This document shows positions 53,455 to 63,000 of a stretch of DNA of 64,000 bases, piece by piece. The notes under the pieces are model-generated. The model did not search any database. It saw nothing but the letters and a program-made list of their open reading frames with translations, and was not told where the DNA came from. This stretch comes from Caldifarciminota bacterium (GTDB lineage: Bacteria; Hydrothermota; Tepidihabitantia; Tepidihabitantales; CAIPLT01): the NCBI GenBank assembly GCA_903865935.1, contig CAIPLT010000081.1, forward strand, positions 1-64,000, read 5' to 3'. Every line of letters begins with the position of its first letter. Position 1 is the stretch's first letter. Position numbers and translations under genes: made by a program.

Positions 53455-53768
53455 GCCGATTTAATCTCCACTTCAACACCTGCGGGTACTTCTAATTTCA
53501 TCAGTGCATCGACCATCTCTCGCGTTGCATCGGAAATCTCAATTAATCGCTTGTGTACTCTGAGTTCAAACTGTTCACGGGATTTTTTATCCACATGCGG
53601 TGAACGCAGTACCGTAAATAAGCTATGGTCAGTTGGTAAAGGAATTGGACCGGAGACTAATGCACCGGTACGACGCGCAACGTCAACGATGTCCTTTGCT
53701 GACTGGTCTAATAGCCGATGGTCGTAAGCCTTAAGTTTAATCCTTATTTTTTCTTGTTTTTTCAACAT
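53451..53768 (-). CDS. rpsJ: Ribosomal protein S10
   Basis: 105 aa: [49 protein letters not shown] split across the middle, and VEVEIK at the end. First gene of the S10 cluster; neither tufA nor fusA precedes it, since rnpB is the next upstream gene. Confidence 0.97.
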   Translation of the reverse strand: MLKKQEKIRIKLKAYDHRLLDQSAKDIVDVARRTGALVSGPIPLPTDHSLFTVLRSPHVDKKSREQFELRVHKRLIEISDATREMVDALMKLEVPAGVEVEIKSA

Positions 53769-53803
53769 AATTATTAATTCTAAAAAAATTAAATAAGATA
53801 TTT

Positions 53804-53831
53804 AGTATAGCAAAAATTATAAATTAGTCAA
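53804..53831 (-). promoter_or_regulatory. S10 operon promoter
   Basis: Minus-strand TTGACT (53831-53826), a 16-nt spacer, TATACT (53809-53804). Leader of about 30 nt to rpsJ. The leader is too short for an E. coli-type L4 attenuator. Confidence 0.6.
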
Positions 53832-53884
53832 TAGTTATTTTTAATTACTTACAATCTCTATTTAATAATAAATCTATTGCATAT

Positions 53885-54244
53885 GGAAGTATAGGTTCGT
53901 AAGCCGAATTCTGTTTAAACGGTCATTAATCTCGGTCTTTTGTTGCCAAAAGACTCTTAGCAACCTACCTGGAGTATTTGAGCCAGACTCTCGTAGCTCC
54001 TTCTTGGTCTTGCTCTGGGCGGGGTTTGTCCATCCAAACTGTTACCAATCTGAATAGTGCGCTCTTACCGCACTTTTTCACCCTTACTGAAAAGAGATAC
54101 TTTTCAGCGGTGTAGTTTCTGCGATACTTTCCGTCCCGAAAAAATCGGTCCTTGCTGTTAGCAAGCGCCCTGTCTGGGAGAGTTCGGACTTTCCTCCCCT
54201 ACTTACAATCAGCAAATAGAAGCGACCGCCCGACCTATCCTTCC
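53885..54244 (-). ncRNA. rnpB: RNase P RNA
   Basis: Catalytic RNA of RNase P, about 360 nt, bacterial type A-like. On the minus strand it holds the universally conserved CR-I, GAGGAAAGTCCG (around 54184-54196). The 3' conserved segment is CAGAATTCGGCTTACGAAC. Helix P1 is formed by GGAAGGATAGG (54244-54234) with CCTATACTTCC (53895-53885), which sets the ends. A TTGACA/TATCAT promoter lies exactly 6 nt before the 5' end. Confidence 0.93.
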
Positions 54245-54250
54245 GATTAT

Positions 54251-54278
54251 ATGATAGACTTTATAATACCCGTGTCAA
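54251..54278 (-). promoter_or_regulatory. rnpB promoter
   Basis: Minus-strand TTGACA (54278-54273), a 16-nt spacer, TATCAT (54256-54251), 6 nt before the P1-defined 5' end of the RNA. Useful as a calibrator of the -10 to start distance. Confidence 0.75.
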
Positions 54279-54314
54279 GACTTAATTTTACGGTATAGTT
54301 TACTTATTGGGAAT

Positions 54315-56705
54315 TTATCTTAGTTGTTCTTCGCACTGGATACGCAATCGTTCATCCTGAGTTTCATTCATACAGCGGGTAAATAAATCTTTGGCATTAT
54401 CCCATTTTTTTAGACTCATAGCACATTTACCCGCTTCAAACAAAGAAAGTGCTGCCAGTTCTGTTTTTTTCTCAATAAGATAATAATTATGCGCATTAAT
54501 AAAACTTGCTTGAGCAAGTGAATATTTATTTTGCAGTGTATACAATTTACCGAATTTATCATAACCGTCTCCGCTCTTGCCATATTTGTTAAATATCTGC
54601 TGAAGTGTTTTCTCGGTTAAAGTCAATTTTCCAATTTCTTGATAATAAGCAGCTAAATCAAAATATGCCGCACGTAAATTGTTTGAATTTGGATATATGT
54701 TGATATATTGCTCTAACACTTTTATCGCCTGATTAATTTCTCCGAATAACCGATATTTCCGGGCTAATTCGACAAAACTATTTTCACCCTGAACTGTTTT
54801 CGGATATTCACTTACCAGTCGATTATAGTATATAAATGAGCTATCATATTTCTGCAGCGAATCGTATAAAACTGCCAGCGACCACATTATCGATGGTAGA
54901 TATGATACCGCACTGAAATCATTAACAATTCGTAGATACTTTTCAACTGCTTCATTCTTTTTACCCAACAATACATAACCCTGAGCCATCCCCAGTTCAG
55001 CTAATGGTTTATATTGCAAGGTCGAATCAAAATTCCTAACTTTATCAAACTCAATAATTGCCTGGGATGCATTACCCTGATTTAAATATATCTGAGCGAT
55101 TTCATATTGTACCATTGCTGCTTTTCGTGACTGTGGAAACGTAGTTAGAAATCCCTTGAGCATGTCCAGATTAGATTTATATGTACCCTGTTTTAGATAA
55201 ACTAGTTCGCGATTATATCTTACTTCATCAATCAAAGTATCAACACACACTTTCTCAGCCGCATCATAAAAAGAAAGTGCTGAAAGCAGACTGTCTAAGG
55301 AATAGTTTATATCACCTAACTCCTTTAATGCGTATGGATAATACATACCATCGGTAATTAGTCTAAATTGCCTCTGCGCAGAAGTAAAGTCATTTTTATT
55401 CATTTCGAGTACACCCAGTTTATATCGAATCTCAGTGATTTTTAGTGATGACGGAAACTCCCGTATAAATTTTTGTCCATTGGTCTGAGCTTTTTCGACA
55501 TAACCAAGCTTAATATTAGTTTGCACCAGATTGTATAATGCTTCACTTCGATTTTTACTTTTAGGATAATTTCCTATGAAATCCTCATAAACTATTGACG
55601 CTTCTTTATAATTTTCCTGGTCAAATAAGATACGACCTAAATAAATACTGGTTTGTTCTGCTAACGCGCTTTTTGGATAATTCGCCAAGAATTTTCGATA
55701 TTCACTGATCGCTTTAGACCATTTCTGATTCTGATTATAAATTTGCCCTTTGTAATAAAACCCGAGTTCGTTCAGTTTCGAATCCGGATACTTTAATATT
55801 AATGAATCAAATCTTGCCATCGCTTTCTGTAATTTATTTTGCTTGAAATAGGATATACCAGAACGCATGTATGCTTGTTCTTTAAATTTAGAAATTGTAT
55901 CATCAATAATCGCGTCAAATTCATTTGCCGCATTTGACATCTCTCCCCTTCCCGAATAAATTTCTCCCATTACTAGGTGCGCACGCTGTCTGATTTCGCG
56001 TGATGAGCTATCCGTGTTAACGGTTTTTAAAACTTCAAGGCTTTTTATTTTGTTACCAGCTAGATAGTAATTCAAACCTAATAAATAGGCGGGCATCGGA
56101 TAATATCTTAAATTATTCAGTAATTCATCCTTATCCAGGTACTGGTCAGCAATCACCATGTCACCATTGGCTAAAGCCGAAGCGCCGATAAAAAGCGGCA
56201 GCTCTTTTGGTTGAAGACCGGTCTTACTTTGGCTTTCATAATTTAGAAAACAGTTCAAAGCATCGTTGTACTGACCGGTTTCATATAATGCAATACCGTA
56301 GAATAATAATAACTCAGGCAATGGATTTTTTTTATAACTGAGTGTCTGAGCAAAATAATTTGCTGCCCGTTCAAATTCATTATGCATCAGATAACTGCGG
56401 GCAAGCCAATAATAACTGAACGCCTTCTCAGTACTGTCACTGGCGAGTTTTGCAGCTTTGATAAAATATTTTTCCGCCTGTTGGGAGTTTTTTGAGTAGT
56501 AATTATAAATTCCAATTTTCAAATTAGATTCATACGAAAAAATATTTGATGGTTGTCCGGTTAATGTCTGATAAGATAAACCTTTCGCTTTTTTTAATAA
56601 TTTCTGGTTATAGAATAAATTGGCTTTGACATTATCGGCTAACACTAAAAAACATGAAATGATAAGAAACAAGCTTAAGAACAATAATACATTTCTGTGC
56701 TTCAT
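54315..56705 (-). CDS. Large exported TPR-repeat protein
   Basis: 796 aa. A signal peptide (LLFLSLFLIISCFLVLADNV) is followed by at least fifteen tetratricopeptide-type repeats running the full length, e.g. AFSYYWLARSYLMHNEFERA, LGFYYKGQIYNQNQKWSKAI, AEQTSIYLGRILFDQENYKEA, and ENSFVELARKYRLFGEINQA. The spacing of P-K-S-x-x-A turns resembles YbgF/BamD-type outer-membrane assembly helpers. It is probably periplasmic and a protein-interaction scaffold. A promoter with TTGACG/TATACT ends 10 nt before the ATG. No enzymatic domain is visible. Confidence 0.85.
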   Translation of the reverse strand: MKHRNVLLFLSLFLIISCFLVLADNVKANLFYNQKLLKKAKGLSYQTLTGQPSNIFSYESNLKIGIYNYYSKNSQQAEKYFIKAAKLASDSTEKAFSYYWLARSYLMHNEFERAANYFAQTLSYKKNPLPELLLFYGIALYETGQYNDALNCFLNYESQSKTGLQPKELPLFIGASALANGDMVIADQYLDKDELLNNLRYYPMPAYLLGLNYYLAGNKIKSLEVLKTVNTDSSSREIRQRAHLVMGEIYSGRGEMSNAANEFDAIIDDTISKFKEQAYMRSGISYFKQNKLQKAMARFDSLILKYPDSKLNELGFYYKGQIYNQNQKWSKAISEYRKFLANYPKSALAEQTSIYLGRILFDQENYKEASIVYEDFIGNYPKSKNRSEALYNLVQTNIKLGYVEKAQTNGQKFIREFPSSLKITEIRYKLGVLEMNKNDFTSAQRQFRLITDGMYYPYALKELGDINYSLDSLLSALSFYDAAEKVCVDTLIDEVRYNRELVYLKQGTYKSNLDMLKGFLTTFPQSRKAAMVQYEIAQIYLNQGNASQAIIEFDKVRNFDSTLQYKPLAELGMAQGYVLLGKKNEAVEKYLRIVNDFSAVSYLPSIMWSLAVLYDSLQKYDSSFIYYNRLVSEYPKTVQGENSFVELARKYRLFGEINQAIKVLEQYINIYPNSNNLRAAYFDLAAYYQEIGKLTLTEKTLQQIFNKYGKSGDGYDKFGKLYTLQNKYSLAQASFINAHNYYLIEKKTELAALSLFEAGKCAMSLKKWDNAKDLFTRCMNETQDERLRIQCEEQLR

Positions 56706-56715
56706 TTATATTTAT

Positions 56716-56743
56716 AGTATAAGTGAGAGCAATATTTCGTCAA
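56716..56743 (-). promoter_or_regulatory. Promoter of the TPR gene (near-leaderless)
   Basis: Minus-strand TTGACG (56743-56738), a 16-nt spacer, TATACT (56721-56716), then 10 nt to the ATG at 56705. Confidence 0.6.
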
Positions 56744-56851
56744 GTTAAATAGGATATTGATTTTTAGCCGAATTTCTATTATCATTAAAAATAAAGTGAA
56801 TATATCTACGATTTTTTTTAATTTTATACTTGATAATTGAAAGGAGAAAAA

Positions 56852-57634
56852 GTGGATATAATTGTCTGTTTGAAAATGGTACCCGATACTTCGGAAACTG
56901 AAGTAAGAGTGGACAGCACGGGTAAAAATATATTGAAAGTGCGCTTAATCAATACAACTAATGAAGCGGACAACTATGCATTAGAAACCGCTTTGTTATT
57001 AAAAGAGAAACACGGCGGTACGGTAACATTAATTTCTTTAGGTGCACAAAATGTTGACGAAGTTCTGAAGATGGGTTTGGCAAAAGGTGCTGACCGTGCT
57101 ATTCGTCTAACTGATGGCTTATTTGAAACAGGTGATGCATGGACCCGTACTTATGCTTTGTATCAGGCGATATCAAAAAACAAATTTGATTTAATTCTGA
57201 CTGGCTGTATTGCAAGTGATGATGGCAATTCGCAAATCGGTCCCAGTTTAGCTGCCCTGCTCAATATACCATCTGCGGCATATGTTACCAAAGTTGAAAT
57301 GCTTGACAATACAAAAGCAAAGATTGACCGTGAATTAGAAGGCGGTATATTGGAACGAAAAGAAATCTCTCTACCTGCAGTCCTGACTATTCAAACTGGT
57401 ATTAACACACCGCGTTATCCATCAATTATCGGAATAAAACGAGCTGGTTCTAAACCGCTCGATGTGTTTGATGCTGCAAAGCTGAACATCGACCCGAAAA
57501 TAATTGAGAGTCTGACCGAATTGCAGCAGATGTATAATCCCAAAGTAGAAGCAAAAGCGCAGTTTATATCAGGCAGCGATGACGAAATCTCAGAAAAGTT
57601 AGCTACGCTCATCAGAGAAAAGGCGGGCTTATGA
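56852..57634 (+). CDS. etfB: Electron transfer flavoprotein beta subunit
   Basis: 260 aa, the usual EtfB size. N-terminal DIIVCLKMVPDTSETEVRVD, central NEADNYALETALLLKE, LILTGCIASDDGNSQIGPSLAA, and the EtfB signature near the C-terminus, GGILERKEISLPAVLTIQTG with NTPRYPS. It binds AMP or FAD with EtfA. GTG 56852 is selected because AAGGAG precedes it; a TTG at 56837 is rejected. Stop overlaps etfA by ATGA. Confidence 0.94.
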   Translation: MDIIVCLKMVPDTSETEVRVDSTGKNILKVRLINTTNEADNYALETALLLKEKHGGTVTLISLGAQNVDEVLKMGLAKGADRAIRLTDGLFETGDAWTRTYALYQAISKNKFDLILTGCIASDDGNSQIGPSLAALLNIPSAAYVTKVEMLDNTKAKIDRELEGGILERKEISLPAVLTIQTGINTPRYPSIIGIKRAGSKPLDVFDAAKLNIDPKIIESLTELQQMYNPKVEAKAQFISGSDDEISEKLATLIREKAGL

Positions 57635-58617
57635 TTGCAGTATTGATCGAACACCGGGAAGCACAGATAAAAGATATCAGCTTTGAAATGCTGACTTTAG
57701 CTCACCAGATTGCAAATACTCAAAAACAAGAGGTTTCATGTATTATTCTTAGTGACAAATGCCAGCCTTTCGCTGATGCAGTCAAAAATTACTGCCATAA
57801 TATTATCTGTGTCGAAAATGATTTGCTTAATAACTTCAATAACCAGATATATCTACCAATACTTGAAAAAATTATAACTGAGACCAAGCCGACACTGACT
57901 ATGATTGGCCATACTGGTTTTGGTACCGATTTAGCCCCATATTTATCAACCAAACTTTCAATGCCGCTTTTAACTGATATCTTTGATGTCGAACTCAGCC
58001 CTGACCGGTTGCTTATTCGGCGGCAAATGTATGGCGGAAAAATAACCGCGGAAATAATCAGCAAAAAACTGCCGGCAATGGTAACCGTTCGCACCGGTTC
58101 ATTCGAAAAAATACTCACTTCGTCATCGGCAATCAAAGGATTAAATGCAAATATAACAAATGTGTCTTTTGATATTGACCAGTCAATCTTAGAAAAATCA
58201 AAGTTCCTGGAATACGGCGAAGTACCGACCACCGGTATTGATATAACAAAATCCGATGTGTTGGTGGCAGTTGGTCGGGGTATCAAAGAGCAGAAAAATT
58301 TAGCAGTGATTGAAAAATTTGCCGAAGATATTGGCGGAACGCTTGCCTGCACCCGTCCCATTATTGATGCCGGGTGGCTACCAAAAGACCGTCAGGTCGG
58401 CTCGTCTGGCAAGACAGTTAAACCGAAAGTCTATATCGCATTGGGTATCTCCGGTGCGTTCCAGCATATCAGCGGTATGAAAAGTGCGGAAACTATTATC
58501 GCGGTTAACAAAGATGCCGAAGCACCGATTTTCTCGGTTGCTCACTTTGGCGTGGTCGGTGATTTACTGAAAATTGTTCCAATGCTTGCCAATCGCATAA
58601 AAGAACTGAAAGGATAA
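57631..58617 (+). CDS. etfA: Electron transfer flavoprotein alpha subunit
   Basis: 328 aa. N-terminal domain similar to EtfB (about 1-190). The C-terminal FAD domain holds the diagnostic VLVAVGRGIKEQKNL, GTLACTRPIIDAGWLPKDRQ, VGSSGKTVKPKVYIALGISG and AFQHISGMKSAETIIAVNKD. No N-terminal ferredoxin insertion. With EtfB and the following Fe-S protein it forms a three-gene unit. Whether this ETF is of the bifurcating group needs sequence comparison. Confidence 0.95.
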   Translation: MIAVLIEHREAQIKDISFEMLTLAHQIANTQKQEVSCIILSDKCQPFADAVKNYCHNIICVENDLLNNFNNQIYLPILEKIITETKPTLTMIGHTGFGTDLAPYLSTKLSMPLLTDIFDVELSPDRLLIRRQMYGGKITAEIISKKLPAMVTVRTGSFEKILTSSSAIKGLNANITNVSFDIDQSILEKSKFLEYGEVPTTGIDITKSDVLVAVGRGIKEQKNLAVIEKFAEDIGGTLACTRPIIDAGWLPKDRQVGSSGKTVKPKVYIALGISGAFQHISGMKSAETIIAVNKDAEAPIFSVAHFGVVGDLLKIVPMLANRIKELKG

Positions 58618-58618
58618 T

Positions 58619-59791
58619 ATGGGTATAATTACAATTACCAAAGAAATCCGCGACGCAATCATCGAACTGGGTGGCACTGATGCTTATAAATGCTATCAGT
58701 GCGGAATGTGCACTGCTTTGTGTCCGTGGTTTCAGGTTGAAAAAGTCAGTTTCTTGGTAAACCGCATTCCGCATAATGTCAAGCTCGGGAATGTGATGGC
58801 AAGTGAAGATAAAAAAGTAATTGAAAAAGAAGTTGAAGAACTTTTCCGCTGTGTCGGCTGCGATAACTGTTTGGAATATTGCCCGCGGGGGGTTAATATT
58901 GGTGACATCGTTCGGGCAATCCGAAGAATCCTGATTGATTACGAAGCATTACCTAAAACATTAAAAGACATCACAACAAAAATCTACAGTTCGGGAAATC
59001 CGCAGGGTGATTCAGCGGACAAAAGAAACAACTGGGCAAAGAAATTGAACGTTCCATTATATTCACCGGAACTAGAATACGCGTATTTCCCATGCTGTAT
59101 TCCAGCGTATGATGCACAAGTTAAAAGAGTCGCGGAGTCAACTACTAAAATTTTAAAAGCGACAAATTCATTATTCGGTGTTGTAAAAGACGATGTCTGG
59201 TGCTGTTGCGAGGCAATTCGTAACTTCGGCGCCGAGAAAATATTTCAGGAAATAGCTAAAAATAATATTTCGGCATTAGACAAAGCAAAGGTTAAAAAAA
59301 TGATTGTCACTTCACCTCACTGCTATACGACATATAAGAATGAATACCCTGAATTAGGTAGTACTATTGAAATTATTCACACAACACAAATATTCGCTCA
59401 GCTTATTACCAACAGGAAATTAAAGCCGACAAAACCAGTTGTAAAAAAGGTTGTATATCATGACCCATGCACGCTCGGTCGTCAGAATAATATCTACGAC
59501 GAACCGCGCTCAGTGCTAAAATCCATTCCTGGCTTGGAATTAGTCGAGTTTGAGAATTTTAACCGAAAGGATAGTATGTGCTGTGGTGCGGGCAGTGGCG
59601 GTTTGTGGCTTGATTGGCAAAAAGGTGAGCGAATGTCGGATATCCGAGTCAAACAAGCGGTTGATACCGGTGCGGATATTTTAGCCGTTGCCTGTCCCTA
59701 TTGTCTGATTATGTTTGAAGATAGCGTTAAAACTATGAATCTAAACTTAGAAGTCAAAGACATTTCAGAAATTTTAGCTGAATCGATTTAA
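58619..59791 (+). CDS. HdrD/GlpC-like iron-sulfur oxidoreductase (two CCG domains)
   Basis: 390 aa, soluble. N-terminal pair of [4Fe-4S] sites: CYQCGMCTALCPW and CVGCDNCLEYCPRGV (about residues 20-100). Then two cysteine-rich CCG domains: the first with YFPCCIPAYDAQVKR and VWCCCEAIRNFG, the second with VYHDPCTLGRQNNIYDEPR, MCCGAGSGGLWLD and ACPYCLIMFED. This is the layout of heterodisulfide-reductase subunit D, GlpC and lactate/glycolate oxidase Fe-S subunits. No membrane helices. It likely exchanges electrons with the adjacent ETF; the final acceptor (quinone, disulfide or other) is not visible. AAGGAT precedes the ATG. Confidence 0.92.
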   Translation: MGIITITKEIRDAIIELGGTDAYKCYQCGMCTALCPWFQVEKVSFLVNRIPHNVKLGNVMASEDKKVIEKEVEELFRCVGCDNCLEYCPRGVNIGDIVRAIRRILIDYEALPKTLKDITTKIYSSGNPQGDSADKRNNWAKKLNVPLYSPELEYAYFPCCIPAYDAQVKRVAESTTKILKATNSLFGVVKDDVWCCCEAIRNFGAEKIFQEIAKNNISALDKAKVKKMIVTSPHCYTTYKNEYPELGSTIEIIHTTQIFAQLITNRKLKPTKPVVKKVVYHDPCTLGRQNNIYDEPRSVLKSIPGLELVEFENFNRKDSMCCGAGSGGLWLDWQKGERMSDIRVKQAVDTGADILAVACPYCLIMFEDSVKTMNLNLEVKDISEILAESI

Positions 59792-59865
59792 CCATAACCA
59801 GCAGTTAATTTATATCTAGTTCAACAAGTCTGAAATAAATAATTCTAATCATAAAGGTTCCTGTG

Positions 59866-59908
59866 GGTAATAGAACTACCAGGTTACCTACTATGTAACC
59901 TAGTAGGT
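59866..59908. repeat. Palindromic AGGTTACCTACT element, terminator-like
   Basis: Related to the cluster at 45606. Two mutually exclusive hairpins are possible: GGTTAC with GTAACC, and CCTACTA (59887-59893) with TAGTAGG (59901-59907). The second is followed by TCTTTTCT on the plus strand, so it may end the etf transcript. Confidence 0.55.
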
Positions 59909-60008
59909 CTTTTCTGCCCGTGCTTTCAATCTTTTCAGTAGTTTCAGTGTTTAACTACTTTTATGTTTTCTCTATAGTTTTAGCGGTAAAATCTTCACTC
60001 AAATAAAA

Positions 60009-60031
60009 GGGGCAGGGGAAATCCCTGCCCC
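60009..60031 (-). terminator. Terminator of the giant repeat-protein gene
   Basis: GGGGCAGGG with CCCTGCCCC, an 9-bp GC-rich stem with a short loop; on the minus strand followed by TTTTATTT. Lies 19 nt after the stop. Confidence 0.8.
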
Positions 60032-60049
60032 AGTCTTATTGTTTATAGT

Positions 60050-63000
60050 TTATTGGACAATGAGCTTTATTTCGCTCGAATTTGTCATATCACTGTATTT
60101 CAGGAAGTATATACCCTTAGCTAAATGATCAGTCGAAAGTCGTGTTGTATAAGTACCTGTATTATGATACCCATCATTTACCGTTTCAATTAATCTACCA
60201 TTTGTATTGTACAGTTTAATCAAGACTTTACCCGAAATTGTAACTGTATAGTTGAGTGTTACAATTTTTGTAAATGGATTCGAAGATATTTTAAGACCAC
60301 ATTTAGTTTTTGTATTATTCTCACTCATTATCGATGGATTGGTTACTGATATGGGTGTACGGGCAGTCTGTGCATCAGCGATTATTGGTCCATATCGCCA
60401 TAATTCCAATGTTTTATTACCTTTTAATAGGTAAATCGTATCATTCAAGAATGTTAGAGATGCACCAGTTTTGGGTGTTCCCTTTTTCCCTCGAACACCT
60501 TTCGGGATTGTATCTATCGGCATCCATGGTCTTATCGCACCTGGTGTATATTTCCAGAATTCAGGTGAACCACCACCTTTTATTGCATAAATATTACCAT
60601 ATGCCATTGTCATCGCTGCACCGTCTTTCACTTTAGTCTTTTTATTACCCATGATTGGATGAATCCTCGGTAATGAATCGCCCGGATATAATGTCCAGCT
60701 ATTGTCTTCAATATTGTATCTATAGAATTCGTTGATTTTTGCGCCGCCTTTTAATGCATAAATATATATGCCGTCTGAAACAATACAACTACCCGCTTTG
60801 TATGATTTACCATCCGCACCAATCGGCGCTTTTTCTTTCACAGTCCAAGTACTATCGCTCGGGTTATAAACAAAAAAATCATTGTATTGTCGATTTAGTC
60901 CGCCGACTAATAGATAAACTAATCCATTATGGTATAAGAGACTTGAACCGTTCCGGAGAGCTTTATCTGACGGAATAAATGGTTTTGGCCTCCATCCCGC
61001 TAAAGTTTCGGTCGTAGTCAGTACAGTATCGACATAGTATGCCCAAAATTCTTTTGTATTATTACCTTTGGTTGCATAAATTATATTATTCACATTATCA
61101 TAGCAAAGCGCTCCACCTTGGCGAACCTGTTTCTTGTTAATTCTTGTAGGATTACTTTGTTTTATACCGTACGGGATTGATTCTTTAATTACCCAGGTGT
61201 CTGCAGTATATTTATAAAATTCATTAGATTTATTACCCCGGAAGGCATAAAGCGCACCACCATCCTTAGTACCTGAGGTAGCGACTAATGCACCACCATC
61301 TCTGACATCTTTGCCAAGAATATTTGTTAAAATATTTTTTCGTTGTTGCCAAGTCGGATAAGGAACTGACTCAAACGTTGCGGTGAAATTCTTATCTGCA
61401 GTTATGAAGAAAGAAATCGGGTTACTATTTCCAGTAGTATCACCACTCCAACCAGTAAAACACCAACGTCGTGTAGGAACAGCAGTTAACTGTATTTGGG
61501 TACCATAATTATAGGTCGGTTGGTTCGGTATTCTGATGACATTACCGTTGCCGATAATTGTTATATTCAATACATAAGTGTATATCGAGAAATTTGCCGA
61601 AATGGTTTTGTTACCATTCATATAGATTGAATCCGGGTTATTAGTACTAACTAAATCACCGCTCCAACTTGTAAAATGCCAACCAGTATTGGGTATCGCA
61701 GTTAATTGTACCCAGGTGCCGTAATTATAACTCGATTGGTTTGGTTCTTTGTCTACGCTGCCGTTACCAGAAATGTTTATTGTCAGGTTGCAGGTATTAA
61801 TGCCAAAGTTCGCTGTTACAGTTTTGTTGTCGTTCATCAATACTGAATCAGGATTATTACTACCAGTCAAATCACCACTCCAACTTACGAAATGCCATCC
61901 ATCATCCGCGTTTGCAGTTAAGCGTACCCAGGTTCCATAATTGTATGTTGTCTGTTCTGGATTTTTTATTACATTACCATTACCCACAACAATTACTGTC
62001 AATGAATAAGTATTAATTGCAAATGTTGCCGTCACAACTTTTGGACCATTTATGTAAATTGAATCAGGATTGTTACTGCCCGTTAAACTATCACTCCAGT
62101 TAACAAAATGCCAGCCGGTTTGAGGATTCGCCGTTAAATGTACCCAAGTTCCATAGGCAAAGCTCGACTGATCAGGATTTCTGATTATGCTGCCGCTACC
62201 GATAACATGTGTCGTCAATGGGTAAGTATTCACTGCAAAGTTTGCGATCACAGTTTTGTTTCCATTGATGTAAATTGAATCGGGATTATTACCACCGGTC
62301 AAATCACCACTCCAGTCAACAAAATTCCAACCAGTTGCCGGGACAGCGATTAAAAGCACCCAGGTGCCATAATTATAACTTGTTTGGTTTGGGAAAATTT
62401 GAACGATACCATTTCCATTAGTGATAATCGTCAATGTGTAGGTATTAAAACCAAAGTTTGCTGTTACTGTTTTTGGACCATCAATATAAACTGAATCTGG
62501 ATTGTTACTGCCAGAAATATCACCACGCCATTCAAGAAAATGCCAGCCAGTTGCTGGATTCGCGGTCAACTTCACCCAAGTTCCATAGTTATATGTCGTT
62601 TGGTCAGGGTTTTTAGTAACCGCGCCGTCTCCGTTAATACTTATTGTCAAAGCATAACTATTAATTGCGAAATGAGCAATTACCGTTTTTACCCCATCAA
62701 TATATATTGAATCTGGATTGTTACTACCGGTCAAATCATCGCTCCAGTTAACAAAGTGCCAGCCGATTTGTGGTATCGCAGTCAAATGTACCCATGACCC
62801 ATAATTATAACTTGACAGATCGGGACTCTTGGATACATATCCATTGCCGTCAATACTGATTGTTAAAGAATAATTATTAATTTGAAAAGATGCAGTTACC
62901 GTTTTCGCACTATTCATATAAATTGACTCAGGATTATTATTGCCAGAAATATCACCACGCCATTCAAAAAAATGCCAACCGGTACCAGCAATAGCTGTAA

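Noticed and set aside
53769-53803. L4-type attenuator leader for the S10 operon
   Set aside because: The predicted leader is only about 30 nt, with no space for the required hairpins.
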